Source: JBDREC01 sp043820105 [NCBI: Pseudomonadota bacterium] (GTDB taxonomy: Bacteria > Bdellovibrionota_F > JAHFAK01). Taken from it: a stretch of DNA of 30,296 bases. Position numbers and translations under genes: made by a program. Below are positions 15,284-24,100 of the stretch, in pieces (the stretch's first letter is position 1; every line of letters starts with the position of its first letter). The DNA is taken from positions 1-30,296 of the forward strand of contig JBDREC010000080.1 in the NCBI GenBank assembly GCA_043820105.1, read 5' to 3'. The notes beneath the pieces are model-generated. The model did no database searches, was not told where the DNA came from, and worked only from the letters and a program-made list of their open reading frames with translations.

Positions 15284-17838
15284 AGAAGTCAATAGTAAGG
15301 ATGCTGGGAAGAAATTTATTTAAATCACTATTTGTTTTATTTATATTGGCATGTATTTCTTTATGTGGCGTGATTTTTATTATAAATATTATTGAGCAAA
15401 ATAAGGCGGAAAATGCAATTTCAAATTCTGTATTTTATGCATTGCAAGAACCGGTTAGAAACTCAGATCTAATTTCAATCATAAGGATTATTAAAAGTTA
15501 TCAGAAAGCAAATTATTTTGCAAGATTTTGTATTAATTTAAATGGGGGAACCGAATTAATTCAAGAAAAAGAATGTAGTATATTAAAAAAAAGAATCTAT
15601 AAAGTACCCTTATCAGATAAAAATATTTTAATTGCTATAAAAGCAAAATCAACATGGCAGTTATGGTATGTTGTTATTTTTGTTTCTTTAATGTCTTTCA
15701 TCCTATTATTGATTATTTTGAAAATTTATAAAACTGGTAATGAAATTGCATCTGAAATAAAAATATTAGGAACTGATATTGAATTTAATAATTTTCAATA
15801 TTATGAAACATTTATTACTCAAAGAAAAATAATTAAAATTAAAGAAGAACTAAAACAAAAATCCCGTCTAGCCTCCGTCGGCCAAACCGCGGCCATGATC
15901 GCGCATGATGTTCGAAAGCCTTTTACTAGTCTTGAAGTTTTATTGGGTTTGATTCCGGCGCGAAAAAATGATGATGAATTTATGAAAAAGGCGATGAATG
16001 ATATTCGAGGGCAGCGAAAGCAGGTTTCTGATATGCTTAATGATATTTTGGAATTTACGGGTAAGAAAGAAGCTAACATTGAAAAATGCAATCCAGCGAC
16101 GATTATTTCTTCTGCGATTTTTGAAACTAGGGCAAGCTTTAATGATACTTTTGTTGAATTTATTTATGATTTGAAGCATACGGGGTATTATAATATTGAT
16201 ATTTATAAGGTCACTCGTGTTTTTACGAATATAATTGGCAATGCTGTTGAAGCAATGAAAGGCGTACAGTGTAAAGCATACAGCGTACGGCGTGAAGATG
16301 AAGATATTAATGAGATTTGGTTTAAGACTTGTGATGGTGAGATAGAAGGCAAAAAGTTTATTCAAACTACTATTGGAAATTCAGGTAGTTTTATTAGCAA
16401 TGAAGATAAAAAAAGACTTTTTGAAGCTTATTTTACCAAAAATAAAAAGGGTGGAACAGGGCTTGGCCTGGCGATTTGTAAAAAGGTTATAATGGATCAT
16501 GGTGGTAGCATTCAAATCAATTCGGACAAGGAATCAGGAACTGAGTTTGTTTTTACTCTTCCTTATCTTGATGGGGATGAATCGCTTGTTAATTTAAACT
16601 TAATAAAAAATTCAACACAGATTTTAGATCAAAATGAAACTCATGATTCAATAGATACTCAAGACATGCTTTCAAGTATCAATGATATTAACAAAAAACT
16701 TGGAAGAAAGCTTCGGCTTCTTGTATTAGATGATGAACCCTTGTTCAGACTTTCTTTGAGAAATCTTATAATAAAAAGTGAAGAACTGTCTCCTGTTCTT
16801 GATATCAGTGAGCATGAATCCCCTGAAAGTGTATTGGAATATCTTAAAGAAACAGAAGTTGATTATGCTATACTTGATATTGATCTCGGAGTCAAAAAAA
16901 TGAATGGCTTAGAGCTTTGTAAGATTATTAGCGATAAATATCCATCAATTAAAATGATTATCCATTCAAATAAAAATAAAACTGAGAATGAGAAACAGGC
17001 GAAAAAAGCAGGAGCACTTGAATTTGTTCCAAAACCAATGACAGTGGTAAGCTTATTGAGCTTTTTGAGTTTGTCGATTTTAGATAATAGATCTTTGGAA
17101 TTTGGAACTCAGAGCACAGAACTCAGAAATCAGCATAAAGATAAAAGAAAAGGTGATTTGAAAATTCTTGTTGTTGATGATGAATTTATCATAAGTATGG
17201 GACATAAGATATTAATTAATGATTATTTTAAAAAACGTAATTTTGTAAAATCAGAAGCTGAAATAATTAAATATGAAATATTAACTGCTACAGATCCTGA
17301 GATGGCTTTGGAAATATTGAAAAGTGAAAAAATTGATATTATTCTTAGTGATTTTTATTTTGATGGAAAATCAATGAATGGAACCGGCCTTGTGAGTGAA
17401 GCTAGTAAGCTTGATCCTAAAATAAGATGTTTTGTTATTTCTAATTCTTTAGGTGATGCATGTAAACAGGAAGTTTTCAAAGCAGGTGCAAAAGAATATT
17501 TTCAGGCTCCCTTGACTTGTGAGATGCTTGATAAAATGTTTTGTTTTTTAAATGGCCAAACTTCATCTTTTGATAATAATTTTCAAAGATTTAATTATAG
17601 CAAAAGTAAAATAGATTCAGATGAATTAATTAGCCAAACAGATGATAAATTTAAAAAGCTTTCTCAATTATCGGATAAATTACACCATGATATTAATAAA
17701 CCGTATTCAATGGCCGTTTTAACAGTAAATGAAATCAAGAAATTAACGGATGATGAAAAAATCATAAAACTAATTGAAGATAATATTATTAAGTCGCTTG
17801 ATGACTTGAGAGAGTTTAATGATAATTTAAAATGCTGA
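15280..17838 (+). CDS. Membrane hybrid histidine kinase with two receiver domains and a second H-box
   Basis: The 852-residue protein has two membrane helices (~14-36, ~130-150) flanking a ~90-residue periplasmic domain, a HisKA domain (MIAHDVRKP, H209), and an HATPase with N-box (NIIGNAVEAM) and GGTGLGLAI (391-399). Two receiver domains follow (~485-605, D533; ~628-755, D691), then a C-terminal segment with LHHDINKP (H803) that looks like a second H-box without an ATPase. It overlaps the binding-lipoprotein gene by ATGA, so the periplasmic domain probably contacts that protein. Output is expected through the NtrC-type regulator 58 bases downstream. Oddities: a 64% GC patch at the H-box and two degenerate heptamer repeats within the coding sequence (16261, 17105). 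No ribosome site is seen; translation is probably coupled. Confidence 0.88.
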   Translation: MKKSIVRMLGRNLFKSLFVLFILACISLCGVIFIINIIEQNKAENAISNSVFYALQEPVRNSDLISIIRIIKSYQKANYFARFCINLNGGTELIQEKECSILKKRIYKVPLSDKNILIAIKAKSTWQLWYVVIFVSLMSFILLLIILKIYKTGNEIASEIKILGTDIEFNNFQYYETFITQRKIIKIKEELKQKSRLASVGQTAAMIAHDVRKPFTSLEVLLGLIPARKNDDEFMKKAMNDIRGQRKQVSDMLNDILEFTGKKEANIEKCNPATIISSAIFETRASFNDTFVEFIYDLKHTGYYNIDIYKVTRVFTNIIGNAVEAMKGVQCKAYSVRREDEDINEIWFKTCDGEIEGKKFIQTTIGNSGSFISNEDKKRLFEAYFTKNKKGGTGLGLAICKKVIMDHGGSIQINSDKESGTEFVFTLPYLDGDESLVNLNLIKNSTQILDQNETHDSIDTQDMLSSINDINKKLGRKLRLLVLDDEPLFRLSLRNLIIKSEELSPVLDISEHESPESVLEYLKETEVDYAILDIDLGVKKMNGLELCKIISDKYPSIKMIIHSNKNKTENEKQAKKAGALEFVPKPMTVVSLLSFLSLSILDNRSLEFGTQSTELRNQHKDKRKGDLKILVVDDEFIISMGHKILINDYFKKRNFVKSEAEIIKYEILTATDPEMALEILKSEKIDIILSDFYFDGKSMNGTGLVSEASKLDPKIRCFVISNSLGDACKQEVFKAGAKEYFQAPLTCEMLDKMFCFLNGQTSSFDNNFQRFNYSKSKIDSDELISQTDDKFKKLSQLSDKLHHDINKPYSMAVLTVNEIKKLTDDEKIIKLIEDNIIKSLDDLREFNDNLKC
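15862..15914 (+). other. GC-rich patch encoding the H-box of the histidine kinase
   Basis: Of 53 bases 34 are G or C, about twice the local average. The codons (GCC, GTC, GGC, ACC, GCG, ATC) differ from those on both sides. It encodes RLASVGQTAAMIAHDV, the phosphoacceptor helix. Upstream sequence is particularly AT-rich and downstream sequence looks like the rest of the window. Confidence 0.8.
16261..16295 (+). repeat. Degenerate heptamer repeat inside the kinase gene (HATPase domain)
   Basis: In-phase units GGCGTAC, AGTGTAA, AGCATAC, AGCGTAC, GGCGTGA resemble the array between etfB and etfA, sharing GGCGTACAGTGTA exactly. It encodes GVQCKAYSVRRED just after the N-box. Five units are 35 bases, so with flanking sequence the frame stays open. 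Confidence 0.75.
17105..17132 (+). repeat. Degenerate heptamer repeat in the linker between receiver domains
   Basis: Units GAACTCA, GAGCACA, GAACTCA, GAAATCA follow each other in phase and encode GTQSTELRNQ, in the linker between the two receiver domains. This is another unit sequence but the same 7-base period and degenerate style as the other arrays. Confidence 0.6.
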
Positions 17839-17896
17839 ATTCAGAAATTTGAATTAACATAAAATTATGCCTGCGATTTTGTTAAGGGAGGCCAAA

Positions 17897-19348
17897 ATGA
17901 AGAAATATAAGCTTATTATTATTGAAGATGATTCTTTGCAAAGGACCTATGCACAGGAAATATTGGAAAATGAATTTGAGCTATATTTTTCTCAAGAAAT
18001 AAATGAGATTGTAAGAAATATTGATGAAAATAATATAGATCTTGCACTTATTGATATTGATCTTGGAGCTGATTATACAGGCATTGATATTTTGAACTTA
18101 ATAAAATCAAAATGCCCTAATTGTGTATGTATTATGGTTACTTCAAGTTCATTATTGTCTGTTGTTAGAGAGTCAATTAAGCAAGGAGCCGCTTGTTATC
18201 TAAAAAAACCATACACACAAGATGAACTAAATATTCAAATTCAAATAGGCATTATAATTCGAGAAAAAAATAAAGAATCTTTAATTAAAGATGAAATTAT
18301 CAAAGTAAATCGTAATGCCCACCTAAATAAAATAATTGGGGAAAGCAAAGCAATAAAACAAATAAAAGAACAAATAAATGAAGTATCCCAATATCATAAT
18401 GCCACTATTTTGATAACAGGTGAGTCAGGAACCGGAAAAGAGCTTGTAGCCAGGGCCATACATGAAACTTTAAAATCAAGCTCTCGACCATTTGTTCCAG
18501 TTAATTGTGCTGCAATTCCAGCAGAGCTTTTAGAAAGTGAATTATTTGGCCACGAAAAGGGTTCATTTACTGGAGCCTGTGATCGAAAAATTGGTTGTGT
18601 AGAACTGGCATCTGGAGGTGATCTTTTCCTTGATGAGATAGGAGAGTTGTCTTTAAGTGCACAGGCAAAACTATTAAGAGTTATTCAGGAAAGAGAGTTT
18701 ACAAGAGTAGGGGGATTAAAACCGATAAAGTCTAATTTTAGACTCATTTCCGCAACAAATAGAGATCTCAAAAAATTAAAAGAAGAGGGAAAATTTCGAA
18801 ATGATCTTTATTTCAGAATATTTGGTTATCCAATCCACATTCCACCCCTTAGGGAAAGACTTGAAGATATTCCATTCCTTCTTGAGCACTTTATTGCAAA
18901 ACAATCGTCAAGGCTTGGAAAAAAACTATGCGGATTTGATAATGATCTAATTAATCTATTTTCTTCTATGAATTGGGAAGGAAATGTAAGAGCTTTAAAA
19001 AACCTTATTGAAATAATGGCGATTAAGGCTAAATCTGAAAGGCTTAGTACAGTAGATTTGGATATGTTACAGTATTGTGGAAATGAAAAATCCGAAAAAC
19101 ATAATTTCTCTAATTGTTCTATCGACAGAAATTTCTATGATAATCTGAAAGAAAACGGCTTGTTTGATACACTAAAAATTATTGAAAAAAATATAATTAA
19201 AGATATGTTAATGAAGTCACGAAATCAATCAAACGCAGCTGAAGCTCTGAAAATCCGAGCAACAACCTTATCAGAAAAGATCAAAAAATATAAAATTGAT
19301 GTTAGGGAATTAAAGCCAAAGAAACCTGGAAATAAAGGCTCGTCTTGA
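17897..19348 (+). CDS. NtrC-type sigma-54-dependent response regulator
   Basis: The 483-residue protein has a receiver domain (~1-120, phosphoacceptor D53 in LIDIDLG), a central AAA+ domain (~140-380) with Walker A GESGTGKE (175-182), GSFTGA (222-227; the sigma-54 contact loop, usually GAFTGA), LFLDEIGEL (Walker B) and LRERLEDIP, and a C-terminal Fis-type helix-turn-helix (NAAEALKIRATTLSEKIKKY). It activates sigma-54 promoters. ATG 17897 after GGGAGG is chosen over ATG 17867, which has no ribosome site. It is 58 bases after the kinase gene, its likely partner. A near-perfect sigma-54 promoter lies 10 bases after its stop codon. The stop lies within the recurrent GCTCGTCTTG motif. Confidence 0.93.
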   Translation: MKKYKLIIIEDDSLQRTYAQEILENEFELYFSQEINEIVRNIDENNIDLALIDIDLGADYTGIDILNLIKSKCPNCVCIMVTSSSLLSVVRESIKQGAACYLKKPYTQDELNIQIQIGIIIREKNKESLIKDEIIKVNRNAHLNKIIGESKAIKQIKEQINEVSQYHNATILITGESGTGKELVARAIHETLKSSSRPFVPVNCAAIPAELLESELFGHEKGSFTGACDRKIGCVELASGGDLFLDEIGELSLSAQAKLLRVIQEREFTRVGGLKPIKSNFRLISATNRDLKKLKEEGKFRNDLYFRIFGYPIHIPPLRERLEDIPFLLEHFIAKQSSRLGKKLCGFDNDLINLFSSMNWEGNVRALKNLIEIMAIKAKSERLSTVDLDMLQYCGNEKSEKHNFSNCSIDRNFYDNLKENGLFDTLKIIEKNIIKDMLMKSRNQSNAAEALKIRATTLSEKIKKYKIDVRELKPKKPGNKGSS

Positions 19349-19357
19349 TTATTTTTA

Positions 19358-19373
19358 TGGCACCAATATTGCA
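19358..19373 (+). promoter_or_regulatory. Sigma-54 promoter of the secreted metallopeptidase gene
   Basis: TGGCACCAATATTGCA is a near-perfect -24/-12 element with correct spacing. The predicted start near 19384 gives a leader of about 55 bases before GTG 19440. The activator encoded immediately upstream is the first candidate to control it. Confidence 0.8.
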
Positions 19374-19439
19374 GATAATCATGCTTAATTGGTATAAACA
19401 AGGATTTTCATTCAAATCCTATATTTGGGGGCATTTTAA

Positions 19440-20702
19440 GTGAAACGTATAAAATCAAAAAAATATCTTATCAATAATCTATTTCTTCTTTATCTTTTAT
19501 CAAATCTTATTAGTGCAAATGCATACAGCAATTGTCTAAATCTTTTTGATAATGTAAGTGAATCAAATGAATTAATAGACTTAGTAAGGAACTTAAGTTC
19601 AAATGCTGTAAATGAAAAAGGTGAAAGGGCTTTTGAAGTAGAATATCTTGATGATCTAATGCTTGAAAGACAAATATCATCTCTCCCTCGTTTTATTCAA
19701 AGTGATCCAACTTTTGATAAAAAAACAAGTCCAATTGTTATTGATGTTGCAAATTTAGAAAGTGATAGGGCTCAAAGAATTTATCAAATGTCAAAAGATG
19801 TTGCTATAGCTTTAAATGAAATTTTTACGGAAAATAAAAATCCATTAATTATTTGGATGCTTGATAAGCCAAGTTGGTCTGATTTATTTGATATGCCCTA
19901 TGCAATTAGTTCAGGTTTTGGAAGTGTTACGTATTATATTAAAGATATGAGCAGCATATTTTTAGGAAGAAGTGGAGATCCACATGCTTATCAGGCACAT
20001 TATTCCTATATCAAATATTTTTTACGAGATACTGGAAACAAGCATCTTGAAAAAATTAAAAAAGCTTTTGGTCTTAAGAGTGTTGACGAGCTTGATCAAT
20101 TTTTAATGGGTATAGAGTCAGATATTTTATTTAAATTTAGACATATTCAAGCCTTGCCTCATGAAATAGGTCACCACTATTTATGGGGAAGTGGAATTAG
20201 AGACAGAATAAGTGATACTGTGACTGAGATCTTAGCTGAACTTATATCAAAATCTGTTGATTTTAATGGTTTCAATAAAGATAGAAAAGCTTCGGATCCT
20301 GATTACGAAAAAGGCTTTGATTTATTAGATGAAGTTGTTTTTCAGATATTTGATGGAAAAATTCATTTAGAAGCTAAAAAATATCTTTTAAAACATCCTG
20401 AATCGGATCTTTCTGATTTAATAAATGGTGCCAAGTTTTGGTATAATCAAATAGTAAGTAAAGAATTTGCTCAAAAATATTCACAGATTCCTGGTTTTAC
20501 TCAAAAGCTTTTTGAAAAGCTACTTGCCTTTGAAGGCCAAATCACTGATCAAATCTTTGTATTTTTTGTAGCTGAAACATTAAGCCAGACAAGTGGCGAG
20601 AAATGGACAGTTCAAAAACTAATCGAATCAAATATTATTATGGAAGCTCTGTTTCTCGATATTGATATAGAATTATTAAAACAAATCCTAAGAAAATCCT
20701 AA
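19440..20702 (+). CDS. Secreted HExxH zinc metallopeptidase-like protein, family not recognised
   Basis: The 420-residue product has a basic N-terminus and a hydrophobic signal segment (LINNLFLLYLLSNLISANA). Its centre holds PHEIGHHYLWG, an HExxH zinc motif (H241, E242, H245), followed 18 or 22 residues later by glutamates in DTVTEILAEL (E263, E267) that could be the third zinc ligand, as in gluzincins. The surrounding sequence matches no family I can name. It starts at GTG 19440 after GGGGGC; no ATG alternative gives the signal peptide. It is preceded by a sigma-54 promoter and converges on the 1529-residue secreted protein. A peptidase acting in the periplasm or outside is inferred; its substrate is unknown, though the peptide locus upstream makes peptide processing a thought. 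Confidence 0.7.
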   Translation: MKRIKSKKYLINNLFLLYLLSNLISANAYSNCLNLFDNVSESNELIDLVRNLSSNAVNEKGERAFEVEYLDDLMLERQISSLPRFIQSDPTFDKKTSPIVIDVANLESDRAQRIYQMSKDVAIALNEIFTENKNPLIIWMLDKPSWSDLFDMPYAISSGFGSVTYYIKDMSSIFLGRSGDPHAYQAHYSYIKYFLRDTGNKHLEKIKKAFGLKSVDELDQFLMGIESDILFKFRHIQALPHEIGHHYLWGSGIRDRISDTVTEILAELISKSVDFNGFNKDRKASDPDYEKGFDLLDEVVFQIFDGKIHLEAKKYLLKHPESDLSDLINGAKFWYNQIVSKEFAQKYSQIPGFTQKLFEKLLAFEGQITDQIFVFFVAETLSQTSGEKWTVQKLIESNIIMEALFLDIDIELLKQILRKS

Positions 20703-20747
20703 AAAGTGGGTGGCACATTTTTGATCGTTTCTTGGACGCCACATTTT
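20703..20747. repeat. 45-bp direct repeat, copy 1
   Basis: This copy begins right after the metallopeptidase stop codon and matches 21050-21094 at about 41 of 45 positions without gaps. It contains GTGGGTGGCACATTTTTG and TTGGACGCCACATTT, in which GTGGC and GCCAC are inverted. Related motifs ATTGCGACCAAA and ATTGCGACTTT lie just downstream (20764-20820), which together resemble the multiple binding sites of an integrase-type transposon end. Confidence 0.8.
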
Positions 20748-20859
20748 ATTTTACTATTTTTTATTGCGACCAAATGTTCTCAAAAAAACCCATAAATAAT
20801 GGCAAAATTGCGACTTTAAGTACAAGGCTTATGAGCTTGGTTTCGTGTAAGTTGCTGAA

Positions 20860-20988
20860 ATGAAATATGAAAGGTGCAAGTCCGTCTTGGCACACCTTGT
20901 GCAATAGCATATTAATAGCTTTTTCATATTCCTCCTCCTTGAAAAAGATATATTTTAAGCCAGTTGAGAAATCAACTGGCTTTTTTGT
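20860..20988 (+). ncRNA. Possible small RNA or structured 3' UTR with a CCTCCTCC loop
   Basis: An 8-bp stem CTTTTTCA (20919-20926) with TGAAAAAG (20940-20947) displays TATTCCTCCTCCT in its loop, complementary to Shine-Dalgarno sequences. A strong terminator follows 10 bases later. Further short stems precede it (GCACA with TGTGC around 20890-20902). No good promoter is visible, so it could equally be the 3' end of the metallopeptidase message. The 5' boundary is a guess. Confidence 0.35.
20957..20988 (+). terminator. Strong Rho-independent terminator
   Basis: AAGCCAGTTGA (20957-20967) pairs perfectly with TCAACTGGCTT (20972-20982) around a GAAA tetraloop, followed by TTTTGTTTT. It ends plus-strand transcription from the metallopeptidase gene or from a small RNA. 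Confidence 0.92.
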
Positions 20989-21049
20989 TTTATATTCAAT
21001 GTAAAATCTGACAATAGGACACTGTTTATTAAAATCATTTTTTTGTTAT

Positions 21050-21094
21050 AAAGTGGGTGGCAGATTTTTGCTAGTTTCTTGGACGCCACATTTC
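21050..21094. repeat. 45-bp direct repeat, copy 2
   Basis: Second copy of the 20703-20747 repeat, in the same orientation and 347 bases away, just beyond the stop codon of the converging 1529-residue gene. Differences are few (CAC/CAG, GATCG/GCTAG and the final base). Confidence 0.8.
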
Positions 21095-21111
21095 ATTATT
21101 TCAACTAATTA

Positions 21112-24100
21112 CTATTCACTACTTAATTGTTGTCTGATTTCTTGTATTTTTTCTCTTAGTTTTTTATGTAAACTAATTGAATCTGGTCCTAGTTTTGTTA
21201 CCATTTCATCAGGAACTGTTCCATAGACTGTTTCAAGAACAAATAAGTATCTTGACATAACATCGGCTTGACCTGAATTATTTATTGTTTCAACAAGCCA
21301 AGGTGTTGATTTAGGTATTTCGGCTACTTTTTCTCCTGTTCTTTTTGCCTCTTTCCATGCTTCTGAATCTAGATATCTTGTCATCCACATATTATAAATT
21401 TTATGTAAGAAGTCTATTGGTTCAATAAAATGGGTTTCAATAGGTGTTAAACCAGCTTTGGTTTTTTTAATATTGTCAGTTGCTGTTTGAAAGGTGCCAT
21501 GAGCATCGAGAAAATCAATAAGAGCCATAGCATACATAAATTCATCATAAGATCTTGCTGCAACTGTAATAATATTTAGAGTAAAAACTAAAACTGGATC
21601 ATTAGAATCAGCATGATTAAATCTATACTCAACTCTATAACGGCTTCTAGATCCACCTTTTTTTCGCCAATTTGTTTCTGAAGTTCTATCCTCAATTTCT
21701 AGATCAGGATCAAAACCTTCAATTACATCTCTTGCTTTCTGGACATCAAAATTCATGCTAAGACCAAAAACGACCCTAGCCGGAAGTTTGTCCTCAACAA
21801 GTACATATCTGCTGGCAAGATCAGGTTTTTCGAGCTCTTCTTTTAATTTATAAGTTAATCCACGTGGAGAAGTCAGTCTTTGTCCTTGCTTTCTAAGTTG
21901 AGCTAATAACTTTGCTGATTTTCCACTAAGAACAAATGGTCCATCGTTTGCTTTGAGTTCAGGTAAGTGCTGCCATATAAACTCGCCGAGTTCACGAAAG
22001 GCAGTTCTTTGTGTAATTCCAAATAAAGCATCAAAAACAGGTCTAAAACTTGACATATCAACATGTTTAAACTCAGTTGAAAGTAATTTATCCTGCTGAA
22101 CAGCTTCCAGTAGCCGTGTTCCAAAGTTTATAGCTCTTATCATTTGGTTTGGATTACTTGCAAAGCTAGCATAAGGTATTAGTATTTGATAAGGACTTAT
22201 TATAGTGAAAACTTGTCCATTAAGAACCACTGTTAAGCTAGAATCCTGTAAAGTGCTGCCTTGTTTTACTAATTGAAAGCCTCTTTCTTGAGTTATTAAT
22301 AATCTTTCAATTGCCTCTAAATCCATTGGGGTATCAACTATAATATGAATTGCTGCTTTTGTAGCAATTAGACTTTTCAGATAATAAAAATCAGCATTTA
22401 CATCAGCGTCAGCAGCTGAAATATATTCACCAGGTTTCCCTTTTTTATATCTAGCATATCCTCTTTGCCAAGTTCCTGGATTATTAGCTAGAAAAATTGC
22501 AGTGGCAGTAGCATCTCTTAGTTCTGTTAGATTTAACTCATGTACCCGTCTTGTTAATGAAAGGGTCATGCCAGGTCCTGCTGACCTATCTAGTTCAATG
22601 GAATCTGAGAGGATATCTCTTTCATCATAATCTGTCTCTGTATAGATGTCTTTTGCATTGGCTCTGGCTTCAGCTAGTCTAGTAATGGCGGTTATCATAG
22701 CTATGTTAGGATCATAAGGTTCAGGATCACTTCTTCTGGTTTGTCTTCTTGGAGGACGGGCAGCAAGAATAGCTTGTGTTTGGCTTCCATCTTTATTTGT
22801 AACTGTTACATGGCTTCCACTTTTTCTGCCATTTAATTTATTTTGTAGATCTGTCCAATTAGTTTGCTTTGTATCAAATAAGTGGCCTTGTTCTCTTAAT
22901 AACTTTCTAACTCTTAAATGAGCCATTGGATTTTCTGTTAATATTTGATTTAATTTATCAACTGTTGCAACAGTAATATTAGGAACCACAGTGCTTGTGC
23001 CTTCAGGGAATTCTTCTGGCAATAAACTAATAAACTCATGCCATGAAATTATTTTGCCACTAGTTGGTCCTGCTAACATCATGCCTTTTTTAGAATAAAC
23101 TCTGCTGATAGCACTTGCTAGTCTTTCATATAAAAGATTTAAAAGATGCTCTTCAAATAATGAATTTCCACTTTCCTTTAGTTTTTGAATTTCTCTTATT
23201 AAAGTTAAAACATATGGATCTTTCCAGACTTCTTCCATTATATCAGCTTGAGTGACTTCAGGATTATCACCAATTGTTTCATCTTCATTTTCACCTATTG
23301 ATGGTTCTTGGACATCTTCTCCTTCTTGACCTGGAAGATCAATGTTTTCACCTTCAATGCTTGGTAATATTGCAAAGCCTTCTTCTTCACCTGGAAGTTT
23401 GTGATCTTCTTCTTGACCAGGTACAAGTGGAGGAGGTGCTATGGCTGGCATTGCTGGAGCTCCTTCAAGCAATGATGGGTTTTCTACAGCTTCAAATTCC
23501 ACCTGATTTCTTAGACTTTCTAAAAAGGAAGTGTCAAGAATAGGTCGCTCAGGACTAAATGGTAATGAATTGAAATCAAAGGTTTGATTAGTAGTTGGAA
23601 TAAATGTTTTTCTTTTACCATTTCCAGTTGCAGGTGAACTGCTTTCTTGTATAGCCAATGATTCATTTGATGAAGAAGCTAAAATTGTATTTTGACCTGG
23701 ATTTTCATTTGGATTCGTTTGGTCTCTTACAGATTCAAGTTCAAAACCCGGTGTGCTTTGCGCTTTTACCGCTTGACTTGAATCAACATCAATAGCTTCA
23801 CCGAGGCCTCTTCCTTCGTATTGTGCTTGATTGGCAAGGTCCCTTGAAACTTGGATCCTGTTTCCATGTTCAAGAGGGTTTGGTCTGTTTTGTGATAACA
23901 ACCTTGTTTCAAGTTCATATGGTAAAAATGTTTCTCCTGTGGCTTGGCTAATATAGGCTCTCATGCTGTCAACTTCAGCTACTAAAGCCTCATATTGTCC
24001 TCGATGTAATTGCCCTCTAATATAGGAGTCATTTAAATTTGCTTCTAAGCTGCTTAACTTGCTTTCAACAACTGCTGTGTTAACAAGATTATTTGTCACG

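Noticed and set aside
20798-20812. TGGCAAAATTGC as a further sigma-54 promoter
   Set aside because: The two elements are four bases too close together.
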